From NCBI GenBank assembly GCA_018902385.1, contig JABSSW010000081.1, positions 1 to 64,000 on the forward strand: 64,000 nucleotides of DNA, in the 5' to 3' direction. Positions 20,846 to 32,667 of this stretch are shown one piece after another. Both the position numbers and the translations under genes were made by a program. The notes under the pieces are model-generated. The model ran no database searches. It had not been told where the DNA came from and was given only the letters and a program-made list of their open reading frames with translations. This stretch comes from Physcia stellaris. Lineage: Eukaryota > Ascomycota > Lecanoromycetes > Caliciales > Physciaceae. The stretch's first letter is position 1, and each line of letters opens with the position of its first letter.

Positions 20846-21766
20846 ATTAAACAGACATGAACAATGATTGCATGAATTGCGTGTAATTTCTATATACAAA
20901 CAAATCGAAAATTTTGATGTGTGCGATGTCAAAACATTAAATTCAATAAAAACGCATTAATTTTTTTTTCGTCAAATTATATCAATTGATTTTTGCGCAT
21001 TTATCATTGCGAAAATTGTATTTTTCAACATTTTTTCACAACATTTGTTTGTGTTTTCTGTTTGTATCTTTTGCTCAGAACAAATATTATAATGTTTGAA
21101 ATTTTCGTGCAAATTTTCTCAACAATGCAAATTTTTATGTTTAGAATTTTTTCAAAACGATGAGTTTTGAAATTTTCTCAACGATGCGTGTTTTGAAATT
21201 TTAAAACAAACTTTTTCAATTCGATATATTTTGATTTATTGAAACGAATGATTATCATTGTTGCAAATTAACTTTTTCAACGAAATGATTTTTGAAATTT
21301 TTTCAATGACGTATTGTTTGAAATTTTCGAACAAACTTTTTCGACGTGATGAAATCATGTATCAATGCGAAAAATGCAAAAACGAACGAATCGAAATTCG
21401 ATAATCTATTGACTTCAAATATGACGTAAAATCGAATTGTAAAACGTACGATCGAATGATTGAAAACGTTTTGCGTTTTTTCATGAAATGATGCATCGAT
21501 GTGACAATTGATATCTAAATTTGACTAGAAAACACATCGTGAAACAAATATTTTTCGTCTGAATATTGTCGTTGAGACGAAAATAAAACGCAACACATTA
21601 ACGATTCGTTTTGTAACTCATTGATTTCACAAATGTTTCAAATTTCTCATTTCACATTGCGTTTTCGTTGATTCATTATCTATGTGATTTGACTGTAAAA
21701 AATTCAAAAAATATGTCAACGAAATGAAAAAAATGAAAAATAATCGAAAAATCGATAAAAAAAATA

Positions 21767-21955
21767 ATGCATCGAATGCGCGACAAACTTCTGCGAACAT
21801 ACATCGATTCAAAAAATGCATATTCGAATTTTTCGATTTTGATTAAAATTTGTCAAAAAATCAAATCGATTAATATGCGAAAAAATTCGATATTTTCAGC
21901 ATTATTTGTTTTTCTTGATCGAATTTTTGCTTTGCGAAATCAAAATGTAATTTGA
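21767..21955 (+). pseudogene. Unknown coding remnant shared by the two 3.2-3.4 kb elements
   Basis: This frame contains LIKICQKIKSINMRKNSIFSA, which recurs almost unchanged in the partner element at 27448-27705 (minus). Such conservation between two diverged copies suggests a once-coding segment. It has no recognised domain. Confidence 0.5.
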
Positions 21956-21960
21956 CTGTA

Positions 21961-22246
21961 TAATACGTTTTTTCGAAATCGTACTATTTGACGTCAAGTT
22001 CTTGTAACTCTCAATACGTTTTCTCGAAACGATATTGATTCGATTTCTAGTGTATTTTCTGATTGCATAATACGTTTTTTTCGAAACGATATTATTTGAC
22101 TTCAATTTTTATTCACGAAATTGTACATCGTTGTAGCAAATTCACTAAAGATACGTCGTTGTAACAAATTCACTAAAAATACATCATTGAAACAAATTCA
22201 TTGCTGTTGTAATTGTACAGTACGTTTTCTCGAAACGATATTGTTA
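21961..22246. repeat. Palindromic minisatellite, left copy
   Basis: Four copies of a near-palindromic motif of about 25 bases, AATACGTTTTCTCGAAACG followed by ATATT, lie at about 21961, 22012, 22067 and 22219. Between the third and fourth copies there are three tandem units of about 28 bases built on CATCGTTGTAACAAATTCACT (22124-22203). The same palindrome array occurs in mirrored position in the partner element (27270-27452). Confidence 0.6.
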
Positions 22247-22651
22247 CACACGTTTTTTTTTCTTGTCACGTCTGATCGTTTTTTCTGTTTTTTTTTTCGT
22301 ATTTATCGTTCGATAAATAAATGAATTATCGTGTTAAATCAAGACGAAGCAACAACAAAGAAAAACAATCAAATTTCTACAAATTAATAAAACAACAATT
22401 TTTAATTTTTTCAAATCAATGACTTTTTCAAACGTAAAACGAGATAAACGATAACAAAATGAAAAAAATGAATAAACAACTAAAACAACAACATGTTAAA
22501 TTTTTTCAAATCATGATGTTTTTTCTAAATGAATAATAGAACGAACGAAAAAAATTGAAACAACAAATAAACACGATTTAGAATTTCTGAATTCGAAAAC
22601 AGATAATTTTTGTGATTTTTTCAAATCAATACTTTTTCAAAATAGAAATTT

Positions 22652-23113
22652 TCATGAATATTTCATTGTTTTCGATTTTCGAAACGATCGATGTGAATCA
22701 ATTGTTAAACAAATAAATGACGAAATGTTTTTGACAACGTTTGCAAATTGAAATTGAATGAAAAATTTTCGAAAATCGAAAAACGTGAAAAGAAAAATGA
22801 ATCGAAATCGTGAATTGACGCGAAAGATTTTCGCGAACATGTGTAAATTTGAAAATTTCGAATTCGATCGTTTCGAAAACAAATAAAATCGTCGTCTTGA
22901 AACATGACGTAATGCGAATTTGTGTGAAATTTCAAAATTGAAAACGTAATTGAGATTGCATGTGTCGAAAAAATGCGAAAACAACGATTTGATTTGACGT
23001 GATTGCAAATCAAATAAATTCGAATTTTCAACGAACATGCGATGTAAATCATTCACGATTAAATGAAATTTTGATTGAAAATCTGAAAATAAATGATAAA
23101 ATGAATTAAACAA
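22652..23113 (-). pseudogene. Zinc-finger-family protein remnant (DLxRMF segment), left copy
   Basis: This 153-codon frame includes FHLIVNDLHRMFVE and later FALRHVSRRRF and SKRSNSKFSNLHMF, and ends near SKTMKYS. The frame at 26360-26861 has the same segments in the same order (FYLIVNDLFRIFAE, VALRHISMRRF, SKRSNSKHFQQHMF, KTMKYL). In the right-hand copy these follow a C2H2 finger. It belongs to the 20850-24012 element. Confidence 0.6.
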
Positions 23114-24012
23114 TCGACATTTTTTGCATCAACAGATTTCGATTTTTGACATGTATTCATCGTTTTTATTTTTTGTTATGTTTTTGTTTTTATTTTTTTC
23201 TTGACGTATGATTGAACAAAATGACATAACGAAATCGAAAAATGAATAAAATGTCACGTGACGATCGATCAGATACTTCGATCAATGACGATTGACGAAT
23301 GTCAATAAGATAATTTTTTTCGATACATAACTAATTGACGATTGACGTGTCATTGAAATAATCGTCGTACAAAATTAAATGACGAATGATCGAATAAATG
23401 TAATGATTGAATTGACATTTTTCAGTTTTTCTGTTTTCAACGCAAAACGTGTAAATTTTTTTTATTGTCGTTTGTTTATTCGTTGAACTGATAATCGAAT
23501 TCGAATCGTGAATTTTTTTCACAATTTTAACGCGATTGAACGATGAATTTTTTTCACAATCGTTTGTTTATTCACAAAACTGATGATCGAATCGATGTAA
23601 ATTTTTTTTATTGTTTTAACGCGATCGAACGATGAATTTTTTTTACAGTCGTTGATTTTCATGATTCGTATCGTGATCGAACGATGCGATAATGAATGCG
23701 AATTCGTTGTACGAAAAATTCAAATTTCTAAAAACACACATTCACGACTTGTCAGATCGAATTGTTTGTTAAACAGTTACAACATCATTGTCACGAACAC
23801 AACATACGTTGAGTTCGAATTTATAATTTATTAAACAAACATGAACAATGATTGCATAAATTGCGTGTAATTTCTATATACAAACAAATCGAAAATTTTG
23901 ATGTGTGCGATGTCAAAACATTAAATTTAATAAAAACGCATTAGTTTTTTTCGTCAAATTATATCAATTGACTTTTGCGCATTTATCATTGCGAAAATTG
24001 TATTTCTCAATA

Positions 24013-25041
24013 TTTTACAAATATATTAATAATTTATTTTTTAGTATGTTCAAAAAATTTCTGTTAAACATGATTTTGTCATATTGATATATTTTTCAAA
24101 AAACAAACACAAATTTTATTTACGTTTAAATTTTTGAAAATTGATATGTCATATAAAAAAATCAAAATTTTTTTAATGAACAAAATGATAATTGCATATT
24201 ACGACGAACGACAAAAAAAAAAAAATAATTAACAAATTCAAAATATATTTTCAACAAATTATTAATTTTTCTTAAATATGATTTTGTGTCGAATTTATAT
24301 AAATCGACAAAATTTATATCATTACACATTAATGTTTAAACATGTGTTTGTTTTAATGAAACAAATAACAAACGAAAACGTTGAATGACAACATATTTAT
24401 GAAACAAATTTATACGAAATCGTAATAAATATAAACAAAAAACAAATGTACGATATGTATTAAATATATATTCGTAATTCATTTTCAATTTATATATATT
24501 CATTATTAATTCATATTAAAATTAAAAAATTATTTCGTGTCGATCGATTGAATTCACGATCGATTTGCAAACGAACATATAAAATCGACAATAATATTTT
24601 ATCGTGTTTATTTTTTTCGAGAAATTATTCGAATTTTGAATATTATCGAAATAACAATAATTCAATATTCGTTTTTTCAACAATTATTGAATTGTCAAAC
24701 GAAACGAAAATATTACGAATTGTTACAAATCATCAAAAATATATCAATATATTTTTAATATATTATGCATTGATTTTAAGTCTATTATTAACAAATTTAT
24801 TTTTAGATTATTGATTTCACAATTTTGATATTCAAAAACGATGCAAACATAAAAAAATCGATGTTGTTGTTACAAATTACAATATCGAATGCACATTTAT
24901 GAATAAAACGATTTTTGTTCGAATAAAAAAACACATTAATGCAATAAAAACAATTCATTATAAAAACAACGCATTAAAACGACGATTGATTTTGTTAAAA
25001 ACAATAAAAAATTTAATAACATATTTTTAATATATTTTTTG
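24013..25041. repeat. AT-rich quasi-periodic repeat array, part 2
   Basis: Cores of the TTTTTAATATATT / ATTATTAATTT type occur at about 24020, 24250, 24465, 24750 and 25020, continuing the array seen at 18890-20845. The open frame at 24548-24814 has no recognised domain. Confidence 0.45.
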
Positions 25042-25861
25042 TTGAAAATACAATTTTCGCAAATGTGTTGCAATCAGAATTCAATTAATATAATTTGACG
25101 AAAACAGAATTAATGCGTTTTTGTTGAAATTAATGTTTTGACATTCGCACATTTCTTGTGTTTTCATTTTGCATGTATGTTACAAAATAACGAAATTCAA
25201 AACAATAAAATGATAATCATTCATGATTTTTTCAATAAATTATGAAAATCGAATTAACAATTTTCGTTACATTTAATATCAGTTATAACAATAACATGTC
25301 GAAACACGTCATGAACAATAATAATTAATCGCACGAAATACAACAAATTTGCAATACAACAACAATATCAATTCAATGAAATATTCAGTTTTGTCAAATC
25401 AAAAATCGACTCAATTGCAATCGAACAATATTCAATATTTTGATATATTTTCAATTACATCGATAACATTTATTTATTTATTTATTTACGAACTTTTCGA
25501 AACATTCATTTTTCGAATTCGTCACGAATTCGCGTATTTACGATATCGAATTTTTACGCGAAATTTATTTATTATTCAATCAAAATGACGATTTCATCAT
25601 TTACAAAACATTCGTTTTTTTCGATTCGTGCATTTGAAATCGTATACAAACATTCAGAAAATGTATTTTTCATTTTCGAATCGTCGTTCGTTTTTTTTCT
25701 TGATCATTTTTTTTTGCATTTGCATTTTTATCAATGACATATTCGCGAATAAATCAATAACGCAAAATTTTCGATGTTTGTACGAGCAATATCAACAAAA
25801 TCAAATCAATCAAAAATGCGTTTGATTCGTTCAAACAAAAAAAACGCAAAAAAATTACTTG

Positions 25862-26278
25862 ATGCGAAAACATGAATCGAAAATCAAAAACAAATTCAAA
25901 CAAAAAACGAAAAAATCATTGAAACAGAAAAAGAAAATTCGCATAACAGCGAAAAAAATTGAAAAATATACGTGCAAACGTTGCAAACATTCGATCAAAT
26001 TCGACAACAACATTAAATTTCACGAACATATTCGTATTCGTCACGTCAAGAAGTCGAAATCAATTGTTTCGTCGTTTGCGCAAATTTCAAAATCGAAATT
26101 CGTTTCGAAACAATCAATGTTTTCATTTTTTTCGTCATTTCGATCGATAATTTTCTCATTTTCATCGTCATCGAAACTCATATTTTTTTCGATGCTCGTA
26201 TCAGAAATTGTACGCGAACGTTCAGAAAGCATATCATTTATTTTGTCGATTGAAACATCAAAAAAATCAATATTTTGA
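25862..26278 (+). pseudogene. C2H2 zinc-finger protein remnant
   Basis: The N-terminal part is Lys-rich (about residues 1-35), followed by a C2H2 finger at 25973-26044: C-K-R-C, about 12-14 residues, then H-E-H-I-R-I-R-H. The rest is Ser/Phe-rich. C2H2 fingers usually bind DNA or RNA. A related finger-bearing frame lies in the LTR-flanked element at 45987-48525, so this is a mobile gene family rather than a host regulator. Confidence 0.6.
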
Positions 26279-26359
26279 GCAGAAATCGTCTCACGATCGA
26301 TCGTTGTATTTAAATTTTCTCGTTTTTCGATTGCGACATCAAAATCGATTTACAATATT

Positions 26360-26861
26360 TTGAAAAAATCAACAATCATTTGCTCGTTTGCTTCGTCTAT
26401 TTCGTTTCGAATTTCGATTTCGAAACATCAAAACATTCAGAAATTTTATCTCATCGTGAACGATTTGTTTCGCATATTCGCTGAAAAGTCGAATTCAATT
26501 AATTTGCAACGACATCAAATGCGTTCGTTCTTTTTGCGCGATTTTGACAAATGCAATTTCAAAAACAAATATGATTTCATATAGAGTCGCATTACGTCAT
26601 ATTTCAATGCGACGATTTCATTTGCTTTCAAAACGATCAAATTCGAAACATTTTCAACAGCACATGTTTCGATCAAACAGTCAAATCGCAAATTATTTTC
26701 GCGAATTTTTCGATTTTCTTCTTCGATGCGTTTTTTTTTCTCGACATTTTTTCGTTTTTTTTCTGTTTGCAAACATTGTCAAAAACGTTTCGTCACGTAT
26801 TGATTTATCGATTGAATCAAATCAAATGTTTCAAAAATTGAAAACAATGAAATATTTATGA
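26360..26861 (+). pseudogene. Zinc-finger-family protein remnant (DLFRIF segment), right copy
   Basis: Two overlapping frames carry FYLIVNDLFRIFAEKS and then RHISMRRFHLLSKRSNSK, ending KTMKYL. They are clearly homologous to the minus-strand frame at 22652-23113, and the first segment also to FYFIIDDLFEIFVEKR in 46702-47028. I do not know the function of the motif. Confidence 0.6.
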
Positions 26862-27269
26862 AAATGCGTTATTGACGTTTCGTTTCTTTTCATTTTGTTT
26901 TGAAAAAATATTGACTTTTCTTCGAAGAAATCACTATTTTGAAAAAGTTAAAACATGTTGTTTGTTTGTTTGTTTTGTTTGTTCATCTTTTTTGTTATTC
27001 GTTGATCGTTCATGATCTGAAAAAACATAAAAGTTGTTGTTTTAATGAATTCGATATTTCGTCTCTCTCGCTCAAATTCGATCTGAAAAAGTTTTAAAAT
27101 GTGTATGTTTTGTTTATTTGTTTTATTGTTTAACGAATATGATAGAAATTTATTTCTGTTGTGATTTCGTTTTGATTTAACACGAAAATTCATTTATTTT
27201 TTACATTTTGCGATTTCGTTATTCGCTCGATAAATACGAAAAAAAAGAAAAAGTGACAGTACAATTTGT

Positions 27270-27452
27270 CAATGCAATTTCGAAAAAGCGTATTGACGTA
27301 CTGTACGCTCAATTGTTAAAAGAAAAAAAACAAATTAAATAATACGATTTTCGAAAAACGTATTATACAATCAAGCAATACAGTTTCGAGAAAACGTATT
27401 GTACAGATTCGACTAAAAATCACATAATATCGTTTCGAAAAAACGTATTATG
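27270..27452. repeat. Palindromic minisatellite, right copy
   Basis: Four copies of the near-palindrome AATAC-G-TTTTCGAAAA-CGTATT lie at about 27273, 27340, 27374 and 27424. The first sits inside ACAGTAC...GTACTGT arms. It is the mirrored counterpart of the array at 21961-22246. Confidence 0.6.
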
Positions 27453-27705
27453 CAATTATTACATTTCGATTTTGCAAAGCAGAAACTCGATCAAAAAAAA
27501 CAAAAATTCGAAAAACAAAAATTCGAAAAACAAGAATTCGATCAAAAAGAACTGAAAATATCTGATTTTTTCGCATATTAATCGATTTGATTTTCTGACA
27601 GATTTTAATCAAATCAAAAAAGTTCGATTTTGCATTTATTGCATCGATACATTTCTTTTTTATCGATTTCTCGATCATTTTCAACTTTTCGCATTGCATC
27701 GACAT
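27448..27705 (-). pseudogene. Unknown coding remnant, right copy
   Basis: This 85-codon frame contains LIKICQKIKSINMRKNQIFS, homologous to the plus-strand frame at 21767-21955 of the partner element, and a short FRIFVFRIFVF repeat. Confidence 0.5.
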
Positions 27706-28444
27706 ATTTTATGAACTTTTTATCGTCAAATTACATAGAAATCGATTCATTGATGTCGCAAAAAATATTTAAAAATTCTGAAATTCATAATGATGTTATC
27801 AAATCATGATGTGATTTGCATTTTCGTCAATATCGCATTATTCAAACAATTGATCTTTGTTTCATGATGTATTTTTATTCAATTCTAAATATCAGATTTC
27901 ACATCGATGCTTTATTTCATGAAAAAACGCAAAATGTTTTCAATCATTCGATCGCACGTTTTACAAATCGATTTTACGTCATATTTGAAATCAATAAATT
28001 ATCGAATTTCGATTCGTTCGTTTTTGCAACATTCGCATCGATGTATAATCTAATTCGTCAAAATTTACGTCATCGAAAAAATTTGTTCGAAAATTTCAAA
28101 CAATATTTCGTTGAGAAAATTCGCTGTGAAAAAATTTGCATGAAAATTCTAAAATGCGCATCGTTGAAAAAATCATATCGTTGAAAAAGTTTGCACGAAA
28201 ATTTCAAACTGAATTCGTTAAAATACAAAACAGAAAACACAAACGATTGTTGTGAAAAAATATTGAAAATACAATTTTCGCAAATGTGTTGCAATCAGAA
28301 TTCAATTGATATAATTTGACGAAAACAGAATTAATGCGTTTTTGTTGAAATTAATGTCTTGATATTCGCACATTTTTTGTGTTTTCATTCTGCATGTATG
28401 TTACAAAATAACGAAATTCAAAACAATAAAATGATAATCATTCA

Positions 28445-28683
28445 TGATTTTTTCAATATTTTTAATATATTTTGAAAATCATAATTTCGTAATAAAAAAT
28501 TTATTGATTGACGAAACGTTTTTCAACATAAAATGTTCGAACAATATAATATTCAACATAATTATCGATCGAAAACAATGTTTGAAAATTTTTTTGAAAA
28601 ATAACAAAAAATCGATATGTAAAATGCATTGTCAAAACATTCAAAATATATTATGAATTTATTTTTAGCGAAAAAACGTTCAC
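28445..28683. repeat. AT-rich array, part 3
   Basis: Two more cores (TATTTTTAATATATTTT at about 28457 and AAAATATATTATGAATTT at about 28640) continue the array up to the 5' LTR of the next element. Confidence 0.4.
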
Positions 28684-28866
28684 TGTAATGATCAGATTGT
28701 TTGACAGAAAATCTTTCGACAATCGAAACGATATATTTGTTTAGAATTCAAAATTTAATTCTGATTCTGAATTTTGTTAAAATCAATTATGCGACTTTTG
28801 CGATTAGTTTATTATATAAAGTCAAACGATTTCTCACATTAATTTTATTAGTTTTGAATTTTTACA
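28684..28866 (+). repeat. 5' LTR of the 28.7-35.8 kb element
   Basis: It aligns over its full 183 bases with 35634-35816, including identical runs such as AATCTTTCGACAATCGAAAC and AATTTTGTTAAAATCAATTA. Ends are TGTAAT and TTTACA. Confidence 0.85.
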
Positions 28867-29003
28867 TTGATAACATTATCTTTTTTACATTTACAATGTA
28901 TTTGATTGTGCTCATTGTTTTTTGTCAATTCAAATTGTTTCTTTTGTCATTGATATTCATTTGAAAATTCAAAATTTTTAAAATTTTTTATTCATTAATC
29001 ATC

Positions 29004-29561
29004 ATGTTTATTCAAGATGATAATTTAGAACGTCGTCGTGATCGTTCAAATAATTTTTCACAACGTACGATTGTTTTCGATTTTTCAAATTTTGCGAACA
29101 TTGCAACAAAATTCGACAATCAGTTCGATGAAATCGTTGACGAACTCGTCGAAAATTCGAACGAAAAAAACGTTGATTTTGTCGAAAATAATGTCGTCGT
29201 CGAAAATGATGTCGTCGCTCAATTAAATGATCAATTTCGTCGCGATCGTGAACGTACATCACGAATCAATTTATTCATGAATCACAATCAATTTTTTGCG
29301 AACATCGTTGATTTTAACGACGACGATCATTTGTTTGATTTTATTTTGTTTGACGCGCAAACTGAAACGCAAATTATTTTCGATAATCAAATCATCGATC
29401 GTCGTTTTTCAATTTTTCAAAAACGTGAACGTAATCATGTTGAAATCAAAAATTTTTTATTCAAGCACGAGAAATTTCATGTGTTCAATTCATATTTAAT
29501 CAACAAAATCAATGTTTTCATCGTCATCGAACAATATTTCGAAAACAAGATTGTCGAATGA
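29004..29561 (+). pseudogene. Gag remnant
   Basis: This is the longest plus-strand frame of the element (185 codons with ATG). It is acidic, Asn/Asp/Phe-rich, and starts 138 bases after the 5' LTR. It matches no specific family by motif; the gag assignment rests on its position and on a zinc knuckle that follows downstream at 30035-30076. Confidence 0.6.
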
Positions 29562-30034
29562 TTTATTTTTCTGTTTGTTCATTTGCAAAAATTTGATGAC
29601 AAATGATTCGAATTCAAAAAATATTTTTTCATTCGTTGAAACGAGCACGATTGACAACAGAAATTTTTCAAAATATACAACGAAATCATTCAATTTGACG
29701 CATACAACAAAATCGTCGATTACAATAACAAATTCACGTCGATATACGAAAACATTCGCGAACACGTTATTGAGTTTGCGATCAAAAAAATATCGTGACG
29801 AATTCAAAATCGATATTCGAAATTACATTTTCAATCAAAATCAAATGTATTCGAATATGAATTTGCACAACATGATGACGAATATTTCGAAACACGAAAA
29901 TATCAACGCAAAAAAATATGTTTTTCGTGTTTTTCGAACAATTTTAACGACGAATCAATCAGCACAAATTTTTGTCGCTCAAAACAATAAACAACAAAAA
30001 AAATTTAAACGTTATGAATGTTTTCGCGAAAAAA

Positions 30035-30076
30035 TGTTACAATTGTGATCAAACGAATCATTTGTTTTCAATTTGT
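30035..30076 (+). pseudogene. Gag CCHC zinc knuckle
   Basis: The reading CYNCDQTNHLFSIC fits C-x2-C-x4-H-x4-C exactly, the nucleocapsid knuckle that binds RNA. It lies between the gag-like frames and the pol remnants. Confidence 0.7.
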
Positions 30077-30734
30077 TCGAATTTCATCGTGTTTGAAAAT
30101 GATTTGTCAAATTGACGATTTCGTCGAAACGATAAAAATCGTGACAAAAACAAAAATTCGAAAAACGTTTGAAATCGTCGTCGCATGAATTGCACGATGA
30201 TCGCGATAAATCGTTCAAAATCGACAAAAAAACGATTCGATAATTGAAAATGAACAAATTTCGTTTATCACAATCACGATTTCGAAAATGTCAAATATAA
30301 AAACGTCGAAATTTTAAAATTTTAAAATTTGTGAAAAAAAATTGTATATTTCAAAAATACAATCGAACAACGAATTGATGTATTTAATCAATTTGAATGT
30401 TAATAAACGTATGTCGAAAACGTGATTACGTTTCGATGTGAACGCAAAAAAAAAACGTCGCGTCGTTGTATTTGCGAATTCGAATGTTTTTCATTGTTTC
30501 ATTGTTCAACGCATTGTCGATTTGCTGAAATTGAAATTACAACACTTTTTTGACAAAATGCAATTGAAAAATGATAAAATTGTTGACGTCGTTGATTTCA
30601 TTAAATTTAATTGAAACAAAAATGAATTTCATACAATCATTGATTGTTTGATTTTTAATATGAATAACGATTTGATTTTAGACGAAAATTTTTGACAAAA
30701 ATATCGTTTAATTTTTGATTACAATACGCTCGAT

Positions 30735-31199
30735 ATGCGTGTAACAAACGAAAATCAGAAATTTCTGTTTGCGAACATGAAAAATCACAGTTTTCGTTTG
30801 CAAATTTTCGAAAATCAATCATTTGAAATTCAAATTGTAACGAAACGTGCTTTCGAACGATTGATACGAAAAAACGTTCAAATTTATCTGTACGTTGTTC
30901 GTATTATTGATCAAAAAATCGTCAAATCGTTTGAAAAATTTGTTTTTATTCAGCACATTATCGACAACGCGAAACTGAACAAAATTTTGAATTTCGATGT
31001 GTTGAAAAAAATTTTTAAAAACGATTTTTCGAATCAATCATTTTCGAAAAAATCGCAAAATCATCGCATTGATATTGAAAACGTTAAATCAATAAACAAG
31101 TTTTCGTACGAATTTTTTAAAAAACAATTGAACGAACAAATTATTCAAATCGATTATTTAACAAAAAAAAATTTAATACGATCAAACACGTCGTCATGA
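30735..31199 (+). pseudogene. Pol remnant upstream of reverse transcriptase
   Basis: This 154-codon frame ends SYEFFKKQLNEQIIQIDYLTKKNLIR, which fits the linker leading into Ty3/Gypsy reverse transcriptase, where a peptide of the form ...L-x-E-x-L-x-KGxIR is usual. The N-terminal part is unassigned. Confidence 0.5.
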
Positions 31200-31387
31200 A
31201 AAACGTCAATTTTTTTTGTCAAAAAAAAAATGATTTTTGACGTATGTGTATAAATTATAAAATTTTCAACGCGATGACGCAAAAAAACGATTATTTATTG
31301 TCGAAAATTCAAAATTGTTTAAACATAATCGAAACAGCGAAAAATTTTAACAAAATTGATTTAATTAATGATTATTGACAAATCAAT

Positions 31388-31699
31388 GTGATCGAAAAAA
31401 ATCGTCACAAAACAACATTCAATATCAAACGAAACAAATATGAATTTTGCGTTATGTTTTTCGAATTGATTAATGTTTTTGCGATTTTTCAAACAATCAT
31501 GAATGATATGTTGAAATCGTATTTGAACAAATTTGTGATCGTTTATTTGAACGACATATTGATTTATTTCAAAAACGACGAAAAACATTTCGAACATGTG
31601 AAATTCGTGATTGAAATTTTTACAAACATGATTATTATGCGAAATCGTCGAAATGTTTTTTTTTTCAACAACAAATTGAATTTTGTGAACATATCGTAA
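31388..31699 (+). pseudogene. Reverse transcriptase palm remnant
   Basis: This frame carries FVIVYLNDILIYFKNDEKHFEHV, the region of the Y-x-D-D active-site motif followed by the conserved I-x-I-Y-S-x-x-x-E-x-H-x-x-H block of Ty3/Gypsy enzymes. FELINVFAIFQTIMND before it matches the block preceding the active site. Confidence 0.8.
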
Positions 31700-32029
31700 A
31701 CAATGATGAAATGCGCATGAACGAAATCAAATTAAAAATTATTCAAAATTGATCGTCGTTTCAAACGATACACGATGTTCGTTTTTTTTTAAATTTTTGT
31801 GTTTATTATCGAAAATTCATAAAAATTTCGTCATTATCATTGAATTACTTTATGAATTTATTCAAAAAATTGAAAATCGCAAATACAAATCGATGTTTAT
31901 AACATTTTCGATCAAAAACGTTTTTACGATCATCAAGAATATCATGTGTAATGATCGTGTATTGACGCAATTTGATACGTTTTTGTCGTTCATTATTGAA
32001 ATCGATGTTTCGAATTTCGAATGAAAAAC

Positions 32030-32160
32030 GATGTTTTATTAAATAAATTTCGATGACAAAAAACATTTTATTGTTTTCGAAAATAAAACATTTTTTTTCG
32101 TCGAACGTAATTATGCGATTCACGAACGTGAATTTTTAATCATCAAAAAAATTTGCGAAA
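32030..32160 (+). pseudogene. RNase H region remnant
   Basis: VERNYAIHEREFLIIKK lies at about 32099-32150 and matches the E-x-N-Y-x-x-x-x-x-E-L-L-A-I block of Ty3/Gypsy RNase H. Confidence 0.65.
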
Positions 32161-32667
32161 ATGAAAATGTTACGTGAAAAATGAAACGACAATTTTGATA
32201 CGTACGAATCACGTCGAATTGTAACATTTGAAAAATACGATAAAATTATCGAATCGTTTGATTCGTTGATTCGTTAAATTCGAAAAATATCGTTTGAACA
32301 TCAAATATAAATCGAAATTTGAAATGATTGTGTTCGATATTTTGAATCGAAAAAACGATTATCGTTTGCGATTTTTGCAAATAAATTTGCGTATTATCAT
32401 TTTCGACGAAACGATAATAATTTATGCGCGCGATGAAATTTTGTCAAATAAAATAAAATGAAATGCGAAATTGAAAAAATATGAAAATCAATTCAAATTG
32501 AACGACGATAATGTTTCGCATCATCGAAATTTTTTGTTGACAATTGAATTTTTTACATCGAATTTTGAATTCGTGCAAATTATTTGAATTATGTTCACAA
32601 AATTTATCATCATTGTTCGAATACGATTTTGTTTGAAATCATTAAAATCAAACAATGATGATTCGAC

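Larger units (their letters stand above)
20850..24012 (-). mobile_element. 3.2-kb element with direct terminal repeats (inverted partner at 25042-28456)
   Basis: Direct repeats of about 170 bp at about 20850-21027 and 23836-24009 share long identical runs (such as TGCGTGTAATTTCTATATAC) and enclose a minus-strand frame (22652-23113) and a plus-strand frame (21767-21955). The whole unit is the reverse-complement relative of 25042-28456: both carry the same terminal repeats, the same palindromic minisatellite and the same two coding remnants in mirrored order. No reverse transcriptase was seen. The class is uncertain: a non-autonomous LTR-type element is most likely. It is broken and old. Confidence 0.6.
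25042..28456 (+). mobile_element. 3.4-kb element with direct terminal repeats, inverted partner of 20850-24012
   Basis: Terminal repeats of 194 bp at 25042-25235 and 28263-28456 begin TTGAAAATAC and end TTTTTTCAA. Inside are a plus-strand C2H2-finger frame (25862-26278), a plus-strand DLFRIF frame (26360-26861), a palindromic minisatellite, and a minus-strand frame (27448-27705). Both outer flanks carry TATTTTTAATATATTTT, either a target duplication or adjacent copies of the array core. No reverse transcriptase was recognised. It is broken and old. Confidence 0.6.

Noticed and set aside
27273-27452. Palindromic repeats as a CRISPR array
   Set aside because: Only four imperfect units with irregular spacing, in a eukaryotic mobile element, without any cas gene.
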